Shown here in pieces: positions 27,464-37,862 of a stretch of 64,000 nucleotides of DNA (the first letter of the stretch is position 1; each line of letters starts with the position of its first letter). The stretch is from an uncultured Sulfitobacter sp. Its GTDB lineage: Bacteria > Pseudomonadota > Alphaproteobacteria > Rhodobacterales > Rhodobacteraceae. Under the pieces are notes generated by a model. The model ran no database searches, was not told the DNA's origin, and was given only the letters and a program-made list of their open reading frames with translations. The stretch lies in contig CANMZB010000005.1 in the NCBI GenBank assembly GCA_947502265.1, forward strand, positions 62,001-126,000. Reading direction: 5' to 3'. The translations under genes were made by a program, and so were the position numbers.

Positions 27464-28674
27464 TTCTCGCCCCCTTGCTTGCCGCTGCAACGTTGATCGC
27501 CCCCGTTGCGTCCCCCGCCGCCGCGCAAAATCTCTTTGCGCCGGTCGCAACCGTGGACAGCAGCGTTGTCACCGAATTCGAAGTGCAGCAACGGGTGCGG
27601 TTTCTGCAAGTGCTCAACGCGTCTGGTGCCACCCGCGAGGCAGCGATCAAAAGCCTCATCGACGAGCGACTGCGCGCACAGGCGATCCGCGACGCGGGTC
27701 TGCAACTGGGTGAGGACAGCATAAACACCGCCCTTGAAGAGTTCGCCGGTCGCGCCAACCTGAGCCGCGCCGAGTTTGTGAAGGCGCTAGGTCAGGCAGG
27801 CGTTGCCGAAGAGACATACCGTGATTTCGTACTTAACGGCGTGGCATGGCGCGACCTGATCCGCGCGCGCTATGGCAACCGTGTGCAGGTCACCGAGGCC
27901 GAAATTGACCGCGCGCTCTCCACGCAGGGCAGTGGTGGCTCCAACATCCGTGTGCTGGTGTCCGAAATTATCATCCCCGCGCCCCCGCCACAGGCCGAAC
28001 GTGTCGCCGCATTGGCCGAACAAATCGCGAAAAGCACCTCCGTCGCCGAATTCTCGTCTTATGCGAGCCGCTATTCCGCAACCGCCACACGCGGTGCGGG
28101 CGGGCGTCTGCCGTGGCAGTCGCTTGGTAATCTGCCCCCCTCCTTGCAGCCGCTGATCCTGTCGCTGGCACCCGGCGAAGTGACCCAGCCCCTGAACATT
28201 CCCAATGCCGTCGCCCTGTTCCAGCTGCGCGACATCGAAGAAACGGGCGTGCCGCAAAAAGAATACGCCGCGATTGAATATGCGGCTTATTACATGGCGG
28301 GTGGCCGCTCTGACGCAACTTTGCAGCAGGCCGCCCGTCTTAAGGCGCAGGTGGACGTCTGTGACGATCTCTACGCGTTTGCCAAAGGCCAGCCCGAATC
28401 TGTGCTGGACCGCGAGGTCCGCACCCCCGCCGAATTGCCCCGCGATTTCGCTATTGAGCTCGGCAAACTTGATCCCGGTGAAGTCTCGACCGCGCTCACC
28501 CGCTCGGATGGGCAGGCGCTGGTGTTCCTCATGATGTGCGGACGCACAGCGGCCCAGAACGCCGAAGTCAGCCGCGAGGAAGTCGCCGCCTCCATCCGCC
28601 AGCGCCGTCTTTCGGGCTTTGCCGACAGCCTGCTGGCCGAATTGCACGCCGACGCCCGCATCAGTCGGAAATGA
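27451..28674 (+). CDS. surA: SurA-like periplasmic peptidyl-prolyl isomerase
   Basis: This 407-residue outer-membrane protein chaperone has a signal peptide (MFKLILAPLLAAATLIAPVA, cut near AAAQ at about 27), a SurA N-terminal domain (about 30-150: ATVDSSVVTEFEVQQRVRFL, IDERLRAQAIRDAG) and one PpiC-like rotamase domain (about 165-265). A second, weaker C-terminal domain follows. The position after lptD and before pdxA-rsmA is the conserved surA context; LptD is a known SurA client. Confidence 0.9.
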   Translation: MFKLILAPLLAAATLIAPVASPAAAQNLFAPVATVDSSVVTEFEVQQRVRFLQVLNASGATREAAIKSLIDERLRAQAIRDAGLQLGEDSINTALEEFAGRANLSRAEFVKALGQAGVAEETYRDFVLNGVAWRDLIRARYGNRVQVTEAEIDRALSTQGSGGSNIRVLVSEIIIPAPPPQAERVAALAEQIAKSTSVAEFSSYASRYSATATRGAGGRLPWQSLGNLPPSLQPLILSLAPGEVTQPLNIPNAVALFQLRDIEETGVPQKEYAAIEYAAYYMAGGRSDATLQQAARLKAQVDVCDDLYAFAKGQPESVLDREVRTPAELPRDFAIELGKLDPGEVSTALTRSDGQALVFLMMCGRTAAQNAEVSREEVAASIRQRRLSGFADSLLAELHADARISRK

Positions 28675-29633
28675 GCCTGCCCGTCGTCCTGACCTGCGGG
28701 GAACCGGCTGGCATCGGGCCCGAGATCGCCGCGCGCGCGTGGGCCGCGCTGGCGGATCGTGTGCCGATGATGTGGCTCGGTGATCCGCGCCATCTGCCAA
28801 CGGACATTCCACATCAGGTGATCGCAACCCCCGCACAGGCAGCAGAGATCTGCACCCGCGCCCTGCCGGTTCTTGCCCATCCTTTCACAAGCAAGGCCAC
28901 CCCCGGCACGCCCGACCCCGCAAATGCCCAAGGTGTTATTGACGTAATCGCCCGCGCGGTCGATCTGGTCAGCACCGGACAAGCCGCCGCGATTTGCACG
29001 GCGCCGATCCACAAGAAAGCTCTGAAAGACGGTGCCAGTTTCGCCTATCCGGGGCATACGGAATACCTTGCCGCTTTGGCGGGCGGCTGTGACGTGGTGA
29101 TGATGCTCGCCTCCGAGCAGTTGCGCGTGGTGCCGACGACGATTCACATCCCGCTAGAGGACGTCCCACACGCCCTGACGCCCGCATTGCTGCGGCGCAC
29201 AATCGAGATCACCCACAATGGCCTGCGCGACCGGTTCGGCGTCGATGCGCCGCGCCTCGCGATCAGCGGTCTCAACCCCCACGCGGGCGAAGGCGGTGCA
29301 ATGGGGCGGCAAGAGCTTGACTGGATCGCCCCGCTTGTCGTTGAAATGCAGGCTCAAGGTTTCAATCTGCGTGGCCCCCTGTCCGCCGATACAATGTTCC
29401 ACGCGGCTGCGCGCGAAACATATGACGCCGCCATCTGCATGTACCACGATCAAGCATTGATCCCGATCAAAACGCTGGACTTCGATCGTGGCGTAAACAT
29501 CACGCTGGGCTTGCCTTTTATCCGCACCTCGCCCGATCACGGCACGGCCTTCGATATTGCGGGCAAAGGCATCGCCACCCCCTCGAGCATGATCGAGGCC
29601 ATTCGCATCGCCCACAGGATGGCCGCAGCATGA
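28671..29633 (+). CDS. pdxA: 4-hydroxythreonine-4-phosphate dehydrogenase
   Basis: The 320-residue enzyme belongs to the DXP-dependent pyridoxal phosphate pathway. The family motifs are [55 protein letters not shown] and [16 protein letters not shown]. The metal-binding His residues lie in GHTEY, NPHAGE and SPDHG. The ATG at 28671 overlaps the surA stop (28672-28674). The rsmA start overlaps its stop. Confidence 0.95.
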   Translation: MSLPVVLTCGEPAGIGPEIAARAWAALADRVPMMWLGDPRHLPTDIPHQVIATPAQAAEICTRALPVLAHPFTSKATPGTPDPANAQGVIDVIARAVDLVSTGQAAAICTAPIHKKALKDGASFAYPGHTEYLAALAGGCDVVMMLASEQLRVVPTTIHIPLEDVPHALTPALLRRTIEITHNGLRDRFGVDAPRLAISGLNPHAGEGGAMGRQELDWIAPLVVEMQAQGFNLRGPLSADTMFHAAARETYDAAICMYHDQALIPIKTLDFDRGVNITLGLPFIRTSPDHGTAFDIAGKGIATPSSMIEAIRIAHRMAAA

Positions 29634-30472
29634 GCGCGATTGACACATTGCCCCCTCTGCGACAGGTGATCGCCGATCACGGGCTCAGCGCGCGCAAATC
29701 TCTTGGCCAGAACTTCCTGCTGGATCTCAACCTCACCGCGAAAATCGCACGACAAGCGGGTGATCTGAGCCAATGCGATGTGCTTGAAATCGGCCCCGGT
29801 CCCGGCGGTTTGACTCGTGGCCTTCTGTCCGAGGGCGCGCGCCGTGTGCTGGCCATCGAAAAAGACGCCCGCTGCCTGCCCGCCCTCGAAGACATCGCTG
29901 CCGTTTATCCCGGTCGTTTGCAGATCATCGAAGGGGACGCGCTTGAGGTTGATCCGCTGGCGCATCTGACACCGCCAATTCGCGTGGCGGCGAATCTGCC
30001 CTACAATATCGGTACCGAACTGCTGGTGCGCTGGCTCACGCCGCCGCAATGGCCGCCGTTCTGGCAAAGCCTGACACTCATGTTCCAGCGCGAAGTTGCA
30101 GAGCGGATCGTGGCAAAGCCCGGCTCCAAAGCCTACGGGCGCCTTGCGATCCTCGCCCAATGGCGCGCGGACGCCAGAATCGTCATGTCCCTGCCCCCCG
30201 AAGCCTTCACGCCTGCGCCAAAAGTCTCAAGCGCAGTGGTTCATCTGACAGCATTGGAAAAGCCGCGCTACGAGGCGGATGCCGCAATCCTCAGCCGCGT
30301 GGTCGCCGCCGCTTTCAACCAGCGCCGCAAAATGCTGCGCGCGGCCCTCAAATCCACCGCGCCAGATATCGAAGACCGCCTGCGCGCGGCCGGGATCAAA
30401 CCGACCGACCGCGCAGAACAAATCCCGCTCGAAGGTTTCTGCGCACTCGCCCGCGAAATCGCCAGAACCTGA
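29630..30472 (+). CDS. rsmA: 16S rRNA (adenine1518/1519-N6)-dimethyltransferase
   Basis: This 280-residue enzyme (KsgA) dimethylates the two adenosines of the helix-45 loop of 16S rRNA. It shows [10 protein letters not shown], the SAM motif [17 protein letters not shown] at the acidic loop, [11 protein letters not shown] (catalytic NLPY) and the C-terminal [13 protein letters not shown]. It ends the lpt-surA-pdxA operon. The 135 bases after it hold no clear terminator before the insertion-sequence scar. Confidence 0.95.
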   Translation: MSAIDTLPPLRQVIADHGLSARKSLGQNFLLDLNLTAKIARQAGDLSQCDVLEIGPGPGGLTRGLLSEGARRVLAIEKDARCLPALEDIAAVYPGRLQIIEGDALEVDPLAHLTPPIRVAANLPYNIGTELLVRWLTPPQWPPFWQSLTLMFQREVAERIVAKPGSKAYGRLAILAQWRADARIVMSLPPEAFTPAPKVSSAVVHLTALEKPRYEADAAILSRVVAAAFNQRRKMLRAALKSTAPDIEDRLRAAGIKPTDRAEQIPLEGFCALAREIART

Positions 30473-30607
30473 AACACAGGCACCTCTTTGCCATATCTTT
30501 TGGCGAAGTATAGTCGAGCTTTTTAAACTCAACAGGTTACGGCTTGAATTCGGGACACTCCGCCATACGGCGGCCTCAAGTCACGGTAAGATTATGAAGC
30601 CCACACA

Positions 30608-31210
30608 CTTAGGGTCAGGCCTCATATCCAGAACATGACGACGACTGCGAGGGCTCAGGCGGACAGGAAGATCTTCGGGCATCGGTCATAACGTGTTGCG
30701 ACGCCTCGCCAGTCTTTGAGGCGGGGGAGGCTGCTCTCAATTTTGTGGCGATGTTGGTAGAGTTTCGCGTCATGCAAGATCGCCATCTTACGACCGCGTC
30801 GCGCGGGTAATCCCCATGTCCACAAGGGCTTCCCGCAACCAATCCGCATCATAGCCTCGATCTGCTAACAGGTGCCGGACTTTCGTCAAGCTGCTGACCA
30901 ACGGCCTCGCGCCGATGTAATCGCTGGGCTGGCCGGCGCTTAGGAACATGCGGATCGGGCGACCAACAGCGCCCGTCACCACATGCAACTCCGAATTCAG
31001 GTCTCCTTTCGTGCGCCCGATTAGCCGCCCGCGCCCTCCTTCTTCAGCCCCAGGCGGTTCGCCTTGAGGTGGGTCGCGTCGATCACCAGCGTGCCGGTTT
31101 CGCGTCCCTGACTGGACAGTTCCAGCAGCATTCAGGCGAACACACCTTTATCGCTCTACCGCTTCCACCGGTTGTAGAGGGTCTTGGGCGGATCATATGC
31201 AGCCGGGGCA
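30608..31210 (-). pseudogene. Decayed IS5-family (IS427-like) transposase fragment
   Basis: Read on the minus strand with corrections, this gives an IS5-type transposase from YDPPKTLYNRWKR through TLVIDATHLKANRLGLKK, GRLIGRTKGDLNSELHVV, LLADRGYDADWLREAL and LYQHRHKIESSLPRLKDW to RYDRCPKIFLSA. The frame is broken by an in-frame TAG after YNRWKR (about 31158), a TGA in the VFAWM segment, at least two frameshifts (about 31020 and 30830) and a premature TGA at 30655; the original stop is probably 30622-30624. The N-terminal part is missing. CTTAGGGTCAGGCC (30608-30621) looks like a terminal inverted repeat; the other end is lost. The fragment is inactive. Confidence 0.8.
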
Positions 31211-31615
31211 TCGCAGCACGGAACTGTCGTTCACATGGTCCATTGGACAATGGCAGGGCCTTGTCCGGCCATATTGGCTTGACCTTTTTGCCGCGCCGGA
31301 CACCTTCGATCCCGATTTCACGCATCAATTTTTCAACAGTGCAACGCGCCAGATCAAAGCCGTCACGGCGCATGGCATGCCACATTTTCCGCGCACCATA
31401 AACCGACCTGATATCGTCCCAGCCCGGCGCACGCAGCGTATCAGGCCCGTAATCGATATGATCGCAGCTGACTGGCTCTCAAATTCACCCTGATGTTCGA
31501 ACACCATCCGCACAGCTCGCATCCGCACTTCAGGTGAATATCTGTTTCCACATTTGTCCTTTTCCATAACCCTGTATCCTTACTTCTGGCTCTCCGGCAA
31601 ACAAGTGTCGGTCCA
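31211..31615 (-). pseudogene. Decayed IS3-family element (orfA start fused to part of orfB)
   Basis: On the minus strand an orfA-like start at 31567 ([19 protein letters not shown]) is followed within ~40 codons by an orfB-like stretch in another frame ([39 protein letters not shown]), then a degraded DKA...DHVN...QFRA segment. This is an internal deletion that joined the beginning of orfA to the orfB DDE-domain lead-in. The sequence then runs directly into the IS5 fragment at about 31206-31222. A possible IS3 end TGGACC (minus strand) starts at 31615. Two different elements therefore abut, each missing its adjoining end. Confidence 0.75.
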
Positions 31616-31623
31616 GAACGGGA

Positions 31624-31653
31624 TTGCACCCTATATGCCCTTCAGGCTATACA
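31624..31653 (+). promoter_or_regulatory. Probable gyrA promoter
   Basis: TTGCAC (31624-31629), 18 bases, TATACA (31648-31653) resembles a sigma-70 promoter and would start transcription about 35-40 bases before gyrA. It lies just outside the inferred IS3 end at 31615. No other promoter-like pair is as good in this gap. Confidence 0.45.
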
Positions 31654-31696
31654 TTAACGCAATATATAGAACACATCAGCCAAGCTGGGACAGACT

Positions 31697-34459
31697 TTGA
31701 ACGACACGCCGGAACCTCCTGTAAACGAAGACGAAAACAGCCCCGAGCGGCCCATCTTCGATGGCCCCTCCGTGACGATCGAACACGAGATGCGCACAAG
31801 CTATCTCGACTATGCGATGAGCGTGATCGTATCGCGCGCAATCCCCGATCTGCGCGACGGGTTGAAGCCGGTACACCGGCGCATTCTTTTTGCCATGCAT
31901 GAAGGTGGCAACACCCATGACAAACCCTACCGCAAATCGGCGCGGGGTGTCGGCGATGTTATGGGTAAATATCATCCGCACGGTGATAGCGCGATCTATG
32001 ATGCGCTTGTGCGGATGGCGCAGGATTTCTCCATGTCCCTGCCGCTTTTGGACGGTCAGGGCAACTTTGGCTCGATGGACGGCGATAACGCTGCTGCGAT
32101 GCGCTATACCGAGGTGCGCATGGACAAGCCGGCGGCGTTTTTGCTGGCCGACATCGACAAAGACACCGTCGATTTTCAGGATAACTATGACGGCAAAGAC
32201 CGCGAGCCTACCGTGCTCCCTGCCCGCTATCCGAATATGCTGGTCAATGGCGCAGGCGGTATCGCCGTGGGCATGGCCACCAACATTCCGCCACATAACC
32301 TTGGCGAAGTGATTGATGCCTGCCTTGCACTGATCGTTGACCCCGATCTGACGTCCGAACAGTTGATTGATTATGTTCCCGGTCCCGACTTCCCGACCGG
32401 CGGTATCATGCTGGGCCGGTCCGGCGCACGCAAGGCGTACCTCGAAGGGCGCGGCAGCGTTATCATCCGGTCCAAATGCCGCGTTGAGGAGATCCGCAAG
32501 GACCGGTGGGCCATTGTCATCGACGAGATCCCCTATCAGGTCAACAAATCCACCATGATCGAACGCATCGCCGAACAGGCGCGCGACAAAAAGATCGACG
32601 GCATCGCACATGTGCAGGACGAATCCGACCGCAACGGCGTGCGCGTGGTTGTCGAGCTGAAGCGCGACGCGACAGCCGAAGTAGTGATGAACCAGCTTTT
32701 CCGTTTTACGCCGATGCAGACCTATTTCGGCTGTAACATGCTGGCGCTCAACGGCGGGCGTCCCGAGACGCTGACCCTGCGCCGGTTCCTCACGTCGTTC
32801 ATCGACTTCCGCGAAGATGTCGTGGCACGCCGCACCGCCTATCTGCTGCGCAAAGCCCGCGAGCGGAGCCATATCCTGTGTGGTCTGGCCGTGGCTGTCA
32901 CCAACATCGACGAAGTGGTGGCAACCATTCGCGCCTCTGCCGATGCGGCGCAAGCACGCGAGAAACTGATGACGCGGCGCTGGCCTGCGGGACCGATCCT
33001 CGAATATATCGCGTTGATCGACGATCCGACCCACACCGCCAATGACGACGGCACCTATAACCTCTCCGAGGCACAGGCGCGCGCGATTCTGGAGCTACGC
33101 TTGCAGCGCCTGACCCAGATCGGCGTAAAAGAAGTCACCGACGAATTGGAAGAGCTTGCCTCCAAGATCAAGGAATACCTTGAAATTCTGGGATCGCGGG
33201 ACCGGATTATGGGCATTATCGCCAATGAGTTGCAGGAGGTACGTGACCTGTTTGCCGTGTCACGCCGCACCGAGATCGTTGACTGGTCGGGCGATATGGA
33301 CGACGAGGACCTGATCGCGCGCGAAGACATGGTTGTGACCGTGACCTCCGGCGGCTACATCAAACGCACACCTCTGATTGATTTTCGCAGCCAGAAGCGC
33401 GGCGGCAAAGGTGTGTCGGGCGGAACATTGAAAGAAGACGATGTGGTCACCACTCTGTTTGTGGCCAACACCCACACGCAGCTGTTGTTTTTCACAACCG
33501 ATGGCATGGTTTACAAGCTCAAGACATGGCGTCTGCCGCAGGGGGGGCGCACGTCCAAAGGCAAGGCGATCGTCAACATCCTGCCGATCCCGACGGGTGT
33601 TTCGATTGCAGCCATCATGCCGGTCGACCGCGACGAAGCGGAGTGGGACGATCTACAGGTTGTCTTTGCCACCTCCGCAGGCACCGTGCGCCGTAACAAG
33701 CTGTCTGATTTCACCAACGTCATGCGCAACGGCAAGATCGCAATGAAATTCGAGGATGATCACGCCGAAACGACGCTGATCAACGCGCGCATTGCCTCCA
33801 ATGACGACGATGTGATGCTGACCACGAACTCGGGCCGCGCGATCCGTTTCCGCGCCACGGACGTGCGGGTGTTCAACTCGCGCAACTCGGTGGGTGTGCG
33901 CGGTATCAGGCTGGGTGGCGATGACAAGGTCGTGTCCATGTCGATCATCCGTCATTTTGATGCCACGTCGGAAGAGCGTACGGCCTATCTCAAGATGCGC
34001 CGTGCCATGGCCGGTCTTGTGGATGAGGAGCTTGACGAGGAAGAGGCACCCGCCGATCCGAACTTCTCGAACGAGCGCTACGTCGAGATGTCAGCGGCAG
34101 AGAACCTCATTCTCACCATCACCTCCGGTGGTGCGGGCAAGCTGAGCTCAAGCCACGACTATCCGCTGCGCGGACGCGGCGGGATGGGTGTGGCGGCCAT
34201 GGACAAGGCAATGCGCGGTGGCGAAATCGTCGCCTCCTTCCCTGTCGAGATGGACGATCAGATCATGCTTGCCACATCCAGAGGCCAGTCGATCCGTGTG
34301 CCGGTCGAGGGGATTTCGTTCCGATCGCGCAGCGCGGGCGGGGTGAAGGTCTTTAACACCGGCAAGAACGAAGTTGTCGTCAGCGTGGCGTGGATTGCCG
34401 ATCAGGGCGAAGACGCGGCAGACGGTGACATCATCGAGGGTGAGGCAACCGAAGAATAA
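31697..34459 (+). CDS. gyrA: DNA gyrase subunit A
   Basis: This 920-residue protein is the breakage-reunion subunit of gyrase. The catalytic tyrosine region is [11 protein letters not shown]. The quinolone-determining segment [19 protein letters not shown] has the Ser and Asp typical of susceptible enzymes (E. coli Ser83, Asp87 equivalents). The C-terminal domain has the gyrase-specific box QKRGGKG, which separates it from ParC. An acidic insertion ([13 protein letters not shown], about 776-788) sits in the C-terminal domain. It starts with TTG at 31697, needed to include the conserved N-terminus. It is monocistronic, ending at a strong terminator. Confidence 0.95.
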   Translation: MNDTPEPPVNEDENSPERPIFDGPSVTIEHEMRTSYLDYAMSVIVSRAIPDLRDGLKPVHRRILFAMHEGGNTHDKPYRKSARGVGDVMGKYHPHGDSAIYDALVRMAQDFSMSLPLLDGQGNFGSMDGDNAAAMRYTEVRMDKPAAFLLADIDKDTVDFQDNYDGKDREPTVLPARYPNMLVNGAGGIAVGMATNIPPHNLGEVIDACLALIVDPDLTSEQLIDYVPGPDFPTGGIMLGRSGARKAYLEGRGSVIIRSKCRVEEIRKDRWAIVIDEIPYQVNKSTMIERIAEQARDKKIDGIAHVQDESDRNGVRVVVELKRDATAEVVMNQLFRFTPMQTYFGCNMLALNGGRPETLTLRRFLTSFIDFREDVVARRTAYLLRKARERSHILCGLAVAVTNIDEVVATIRASADAAQAREKLMTRRWPAGPILEYIALIDDPTHTANDDGTYNLSEAQARAILELRLQRLTQIGVKEVTDELEELASKIKEYLEILGSRDRIMGIIANELQEVRDLFAVSRRTEIVDWSGDMDDEDLIAREDMVVTVTSGGYIKRTPLIDFRSQKRGGKGVSGGTLKEDDVVTTLFVANTHTQLLFFTTDGMVYKLKTWRLPQGGRTSKGKAIVNILPIPTGVSIAAIMPVDRDEAEWDDLQVVFATSAGTVRRNKLSDFTNVMRNGKIAMKFEDDHAETTLINARIASNDDDVMLTTNSGRAIRFRATDVRVFNSRNSVGVRGIRLGGDDKVVSMSIIRHFDATSEERTAYLKMRRAMAGLVDEELDEEEAPADPNFSNERYVEMSAAENLILTITSGGAGKLSSSHDYPLRGRGGMGVAAMDKAMRGGEIVASFPVEMDDQIMLATSRGQSIRVPVEGISFRSRSAGGVKVFNTGKNEVVVSVAWIADQGEDAADGDIIEGEATEE

Positions 34460-34489
34460 ATCGGCACCCTCACGCACCGCACAAACAAA

Positions 34490-34528
34490 AAGAGCCACTT
34501 CGATCTGAAGTGGCTCTTCCTTTTGTTT
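34490..34528 (+). terminator. Rho-independent terminator after gyrA
   Basis: A perfect 12-base stem: AAGAGCCACTTC (34490-34501) pairs with GAAGTGGCTCTT (34507-34518) around a five-base loop, followed by CCTTTTGTTT. It lies 30 bases after the gyrA stop. No genes are seen from here to 34660. Confidence 0.92.
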
Positions 34529-34659
34529 GGGTTGTTTCGAACTTTGGTGTCGTTTTAAAGCGTCCAGCCTTTAATCTGAGGCATCTCTTATCGCCAATGT
34601 CCCGAAAGCGCCGACGGGTATTGGTGATGCGAGTTTAAGGCGGGCCGCTCTAAAATGGA

Positions 34660-35022
34660 TTAGTTGTCTGTCCCGGTCGTTGCTCCGGTTGAATCGCCAC
34701 TGCCACCGCTTGCGATGGCAACCGCAACTAGAACGCCGGCAACCGCAGGTGCCGCATTACCGATACCCGTGCCGGAATCAAACATTGCGCCGCCGGAATC
34801 CTCTTCGCGGATACAGGCGCGTGCCGGTGTGCCGTCGGGCGTAGTCGTCAGTTCGGGTTTGCAATTATACAAGACGCCGTTCTGACCTTCGACGCGGACA
34901 GAGTAGACAGCATTGGAAGATGCGCCAAGAACGGCCTGCTCTGTCGTGGCTTGGGCAGTTGCTGCGGTTGTTGTCATGGCGATAATGCCTGCAACACCCA
35001 GAATTGCGAGAATATTTTTCAT
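34660..35022 (-). CDS. Small secreted Ala/Gly/Ser-rich protein
   Basis: The 120-residue protein has a Sec signal (MKNILAILGVAGIIAMTTTA, cut near ATAQA). The mature part has one Cys pair (YNCKPEL and RACIREED), then a low-complexity tail with a hydrophobic stretch (AAPAVAGVLVAVAIASGG) ending in STGATTGTDN. I do not recognise the family. A -10-like TATAGT lies at 35039-35044 (minus strand) and GGGGGAAA precedes the ATG. It is isolated between the gyrA terminator and the carboxypeptidase gene. Confidence 0.65.
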   Translation of the reverse strand: MKNILAILGVAGIIAMTTTAATAQATTEQAVLGASSNAVYSVRVEGQNGVLYNCKPELTTTPDGTPARACIREEDSGGAMFDSGTGIGNAAPAVAGVLVAVAIASGGSGDSTGATTGTDN

Positions 35023-35181
35023 GGTTTCCCCCTTAGGTACTATACGTTATTCAATGACTCTCCCCGCTTCGGGCAGGTAAACGAGCGTGCGTACGCCCGT
35101 TGTCAGTTCAAAAACGTTTGGGAATGATTAAAGTTTCGAAAAAGAAGCCGGAAATCACAAGATAAGCCGTATATTGCCGAC

Positions 35182-36657
35182 CTAAACACCATAAAGCGTA
35201 GAGAACTTGGTGCAAAGATAGTCCAGCAACGGCTTTTCGCTTATCTTTTGTCCACTCGCCCGCTCGATCACCTCTTTCGGTTCGTACAGCCCGCCATGGA
35301 CCTGCACGTTTTCGCGCAGCCATGTTGTCGCGGGGGCGGTGTCACCTTGCGCCAGCGCACTGTCGAGATCGGGCAGCGCTTTGCGCATCGCATCGTTAAG
35401 GCACCCTGCGTAGACGTTGCCAAGGCTGTAGGTCGGGAAATACCCGAACAACCCGACCGACCAATGCACATCCTGCAATACACCGTTCGAGGATTTATCA
35501 ACCGGATAGCCGAAATCAGCCTCGAAACGGTCGTTCCACGCCGTCTCGAGATCGCTCACCTGTAGGTCATTGCCCATCAGCGCACGTTCGAGATCATAGC
35601 GCAGCAAAACATGCAGATTATATTGCAGCTCGTCCGCCTCGGTCCGGATGAAACCGTCGTTCACACGATTCACAGCCCCGTAAAACGCATCCTCATCGGG
35701 AATCCCAAAGTCACCGAAGGCATCCTTCATCTGTCCGAAAAGCCAGCCGGTGAACGCCCGGCTGCGCCCGATCTGGTTCTCGTAGATGCGGCTTTGGCTT
35801 TCGTGAACCCCCATCGACGCGCCGCTGCCCAGCGGTGTCAACAGATAGGTGTCGTCGATGTTCTGCTCATAGGTGGCGTGGCCTGTTTCGTGGATGGTGG
35901 AATAGAAACAGTTGAACGGATCCGCGGGATTGGTGCGGGTGGTGATCCGCACATCAAGGCCGGACCCCGATGAAAACGGATGCACGGCCTTGTCCACACG
36001 TCCACGTGCCATGTCATAGCCGAATGTCTTGGCCAACAGGCGCGTCAGCTTCATTTGCGCGCCCTCGTCAAACGTCCCTTCAAGGCGCGCAGGGCCTGTT
36101 GCGTCACGCACAGCGGCGCGCAAATCGGACAGGACCGGACGCAATGCGCCAAACATCGCGTCAAGATCGGCAGCGGTGGTTCCCGGCTCGTAATCGGCAA
36201 GCATGGCGTCATAGACATCTTTGCCCGCGGCCAGCGCCTGCCCTTCCTCGCGCTTGAGCATAATTACTTCGGCCAATGTGGGCGCGAAGGATTTAAAATC
36301 ATCGGCGGCGCGCGCCTCTGCCCAGATGCCCTGCGCCTGCGAGGTCACGCGCGCGATCCGCGCGGCCAGTTGCGCAGGCACCTTGCTGGCGCGCTCAAAG
36401 CTGCGCCGGATATGGCGCAGATTGGCCTGCCCCACGGCATCAAGGCTGCCCGCGTCGATTTCCTCAAGCCACGCGCCGATATGCGGATCAAGGCGTCGCG
36501 CATGCAGCACGCTTTCCATCGCGGCCATTTCCTCGGCGCGCTGCGGGGCAGCAGCGCGCGGCATCATGGTTTCCTGATCCCACCCCAGCCGTCCGGCAAC
36601 TTCTGACAAGGCTTGGGTTTCGCGGACGTGGGACATCAAATCATCATAGGCGGTCAT
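35182..36657 (-). CDS. M32 family metallocarboxypeptidase
   Basis: This 491-residue carboxypeptidase Taq-type enzyme releases C-terminal residues. Zinc motif HETGHATYEQN (HExxH with Thr-Gly inside), GVHESQSRIYENQIGRSR with the third ligand Glu, and LQYNLHVLLRYDLERAL are family blocks. No signal peptide, so cytosolic. The start overlaps the ctaA stop by 4 bases, so the two genes are co-transcribed on the minus strand. Length matches the family (~490-500). Confidence 0.92.
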   Translation of the reverse strand: MTAYDDLMSHVRETQALSEVAGRLGWDQETMMPRAAAPQRAEEMAAMESVLHARRLDPHIGAWLEEIDAGSLDAVGQANLRHIRRSFERASKVPAQLAARIARVTSQAQGIWAEARAADDFKSFAPTLAEVIMLKREEGQALAAGKDVYDAMLADYEPGTTAADLDAMFGALRPVLSDLRAAVRDATGPARLEGTFDEGAQMKLTRLLAKTFGYDMARGRVDKAVHPFSSGSGLDVRITTRTNPADPFNCFYSTIHETGHATYEQNIDDTYLLTPLGSGASMGVHESQSRIYENQIGRSRAFTGWLFGQMKDAFGDFGIPDEDAFYGAVNRVNDGFIRTEADELQYNLHVLLRYDLERALMGNDLQVSDLETAWNDRFEADFGYPVDKSSNGVLQDVHWSVGLFGYFPTYSLGNVYAGCLNDAMRKALPDLDSALAQGDTAPATTWLRENVQVHGGLYEPKEVIERASGQKISEKPLLDYLCTKFSTLYGV

Positions 36658-37808
36658 GTGCGGGCTCCTCTGAGCGATGTAGCGACAGGATAAAGAGACA
36701 GATGGCGCGCGCGCAGGATCAACACAAAGACCAACACGGCAAGCGCCTGATGGGCCAGAGCGACCGGCAGTAATGCCTCATACAGTACAGTCGTGATACC
36801 CAGCACAACCTGTAACGACAACGCAGCAAAGACAGCGTTGAAGGCAAAGCGCGTATGCGGATGCGCCGATTTGCGGCCCCGCAGCCAGACGACCACGGCG
36901 AAGGCGAACAGCAGATACCCCGTCATGCGGTGGATAAACTGCACCAGACCGGGGTTCTCGATAAAGTTTTTCCACATCGGCTCCAGCACAAAAGCTTGCG
37001 GCGGGAAAAACTGCCCCGCCATTAGCGGCCAGTCGGTGTAGGTGCGCCCGGCGTCGATCCCGGCCACCAGCGCGCCGATGAGGATTTGCAGGAAGGTGAA
37101 ATGCAGCAATCCGGTGGACAGGCCGAAAAGCTTGCTCTCCTTGGCGCGGCGCGCCTGCATCAGGTCGCGTTCAGTGCGCCCGAGACTGAGCGCGTACCAT
37201 GTGATGAACCCCATAATAACAAACGCAAGGCCCAGATGCGTGGCAAGGCGTGTGCTGGCCACCGTGGTGATTGCAGTGCCGGAGGTAACGCCGGATGACA
37301 CCATCCACCAGCCGATGGCCCCTTGAAACCCGCCAAGCGCGCCCAGAAACAGCAACCGCGGTGTCCAGCCCGTAGGAATTTTGCGAAACAGCAAAAAGCC
37401 GAAAAAGCCCAACGCCCAGACAAGGCCGATCACACGGCCAAGTTGGCGGTGGCCCCATTCCCACCAGTAAATCTGTTTGAAATCGGCCAGCGTCATCCAC
37501 TGATGTTGCAGGCGGAACTGGTCAATCGCCTGATATTTGGCGAATTCCGAGGCCCAGTCGGCCGCGTTCATCGGCGGCAACGCACCCGTCAGGGGCCGCC
37601 ATTCCGTGATGCTTAATCCCGAATCCGTTAGCCGCGTGGCCCCCCCGACAATGATCATCGCGAAGACCAGCGCAAACAGCACCATCAACCAGACGCGGAT
37701 CGCCCCGCGCGCGCCCTTGCGGCCTGCGTCGATCACGCCTGTCGTGGTCGCGGGACGTGTTGTCCCTGCGTCGCCCACATCTTCGAAAAGCTTGCGTTTG
37801 GTGGCCAT
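36654..37808 (-). CDS. ctaA: Heme A synthase (COX15/CtaA)
   Basis: This protein of about 384 residues with eight membrane segments oxidises the heme O methyl group to formyl, making heme A for aa3-type cytochrome oxidase. The features are GGATRLTDSGLSITEW, WWEWGHRQLGRVIGLVWA, RLATHLGLAF, QFIHRMTGYLL and VALAHQALAVLV, with His ligands in each half. The start MATKRK at 37808 is preferred for its GGAGGG five to ten bases upstream; MTEGT at 37823 is an alternative. The alphaproteobacterial (type 2) length fits. Confidence 0.93.
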   Translation of the reverse strand: MATKRKLFEDVGDAGTTRPATTTGVIDAGRKGARGAIRVWLMVLFALVFAMIIVGGATRLTDSGLSITEWRPLTGALPPMNAADWASEFAKYQAIDQFRLQHQWMTLADFKQIYWWEWGHRQLGRVIGLVWALGFFGFLLFRKIPTGWTPRLLFLGALGGFQGAIGWWMVSSGVTSGTAITTVASTRLATHLGLAFVIMGFITWYALSLGRTERDLMQARRAKESKLFGLSTGLLHFTFLQILIGALVAGIDAGRTYTDWPLMAGQFFPPQAFVLEPMWKNFIENPGLVQFIHRMTGYLLFAFAVVVWLRGRKSAHPHTRFAFNAVFAALSLQVVLGITTVLYEALLPVALAHQALAVLVFVLILRARHLSLYPVATSLRGART

Positions 37809-37862
37809 TGTGCCCTCCGTCATTGCGCTTTGTGGCTTGGTATTCCTTTGTGGCGCGGGGGT

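Noticed and set aside
31069-31401. 110-codon plus-strand frame within the IS scar
   Set aside because: Antisense to the IS5/IS3 transposase remains; no plausible product.
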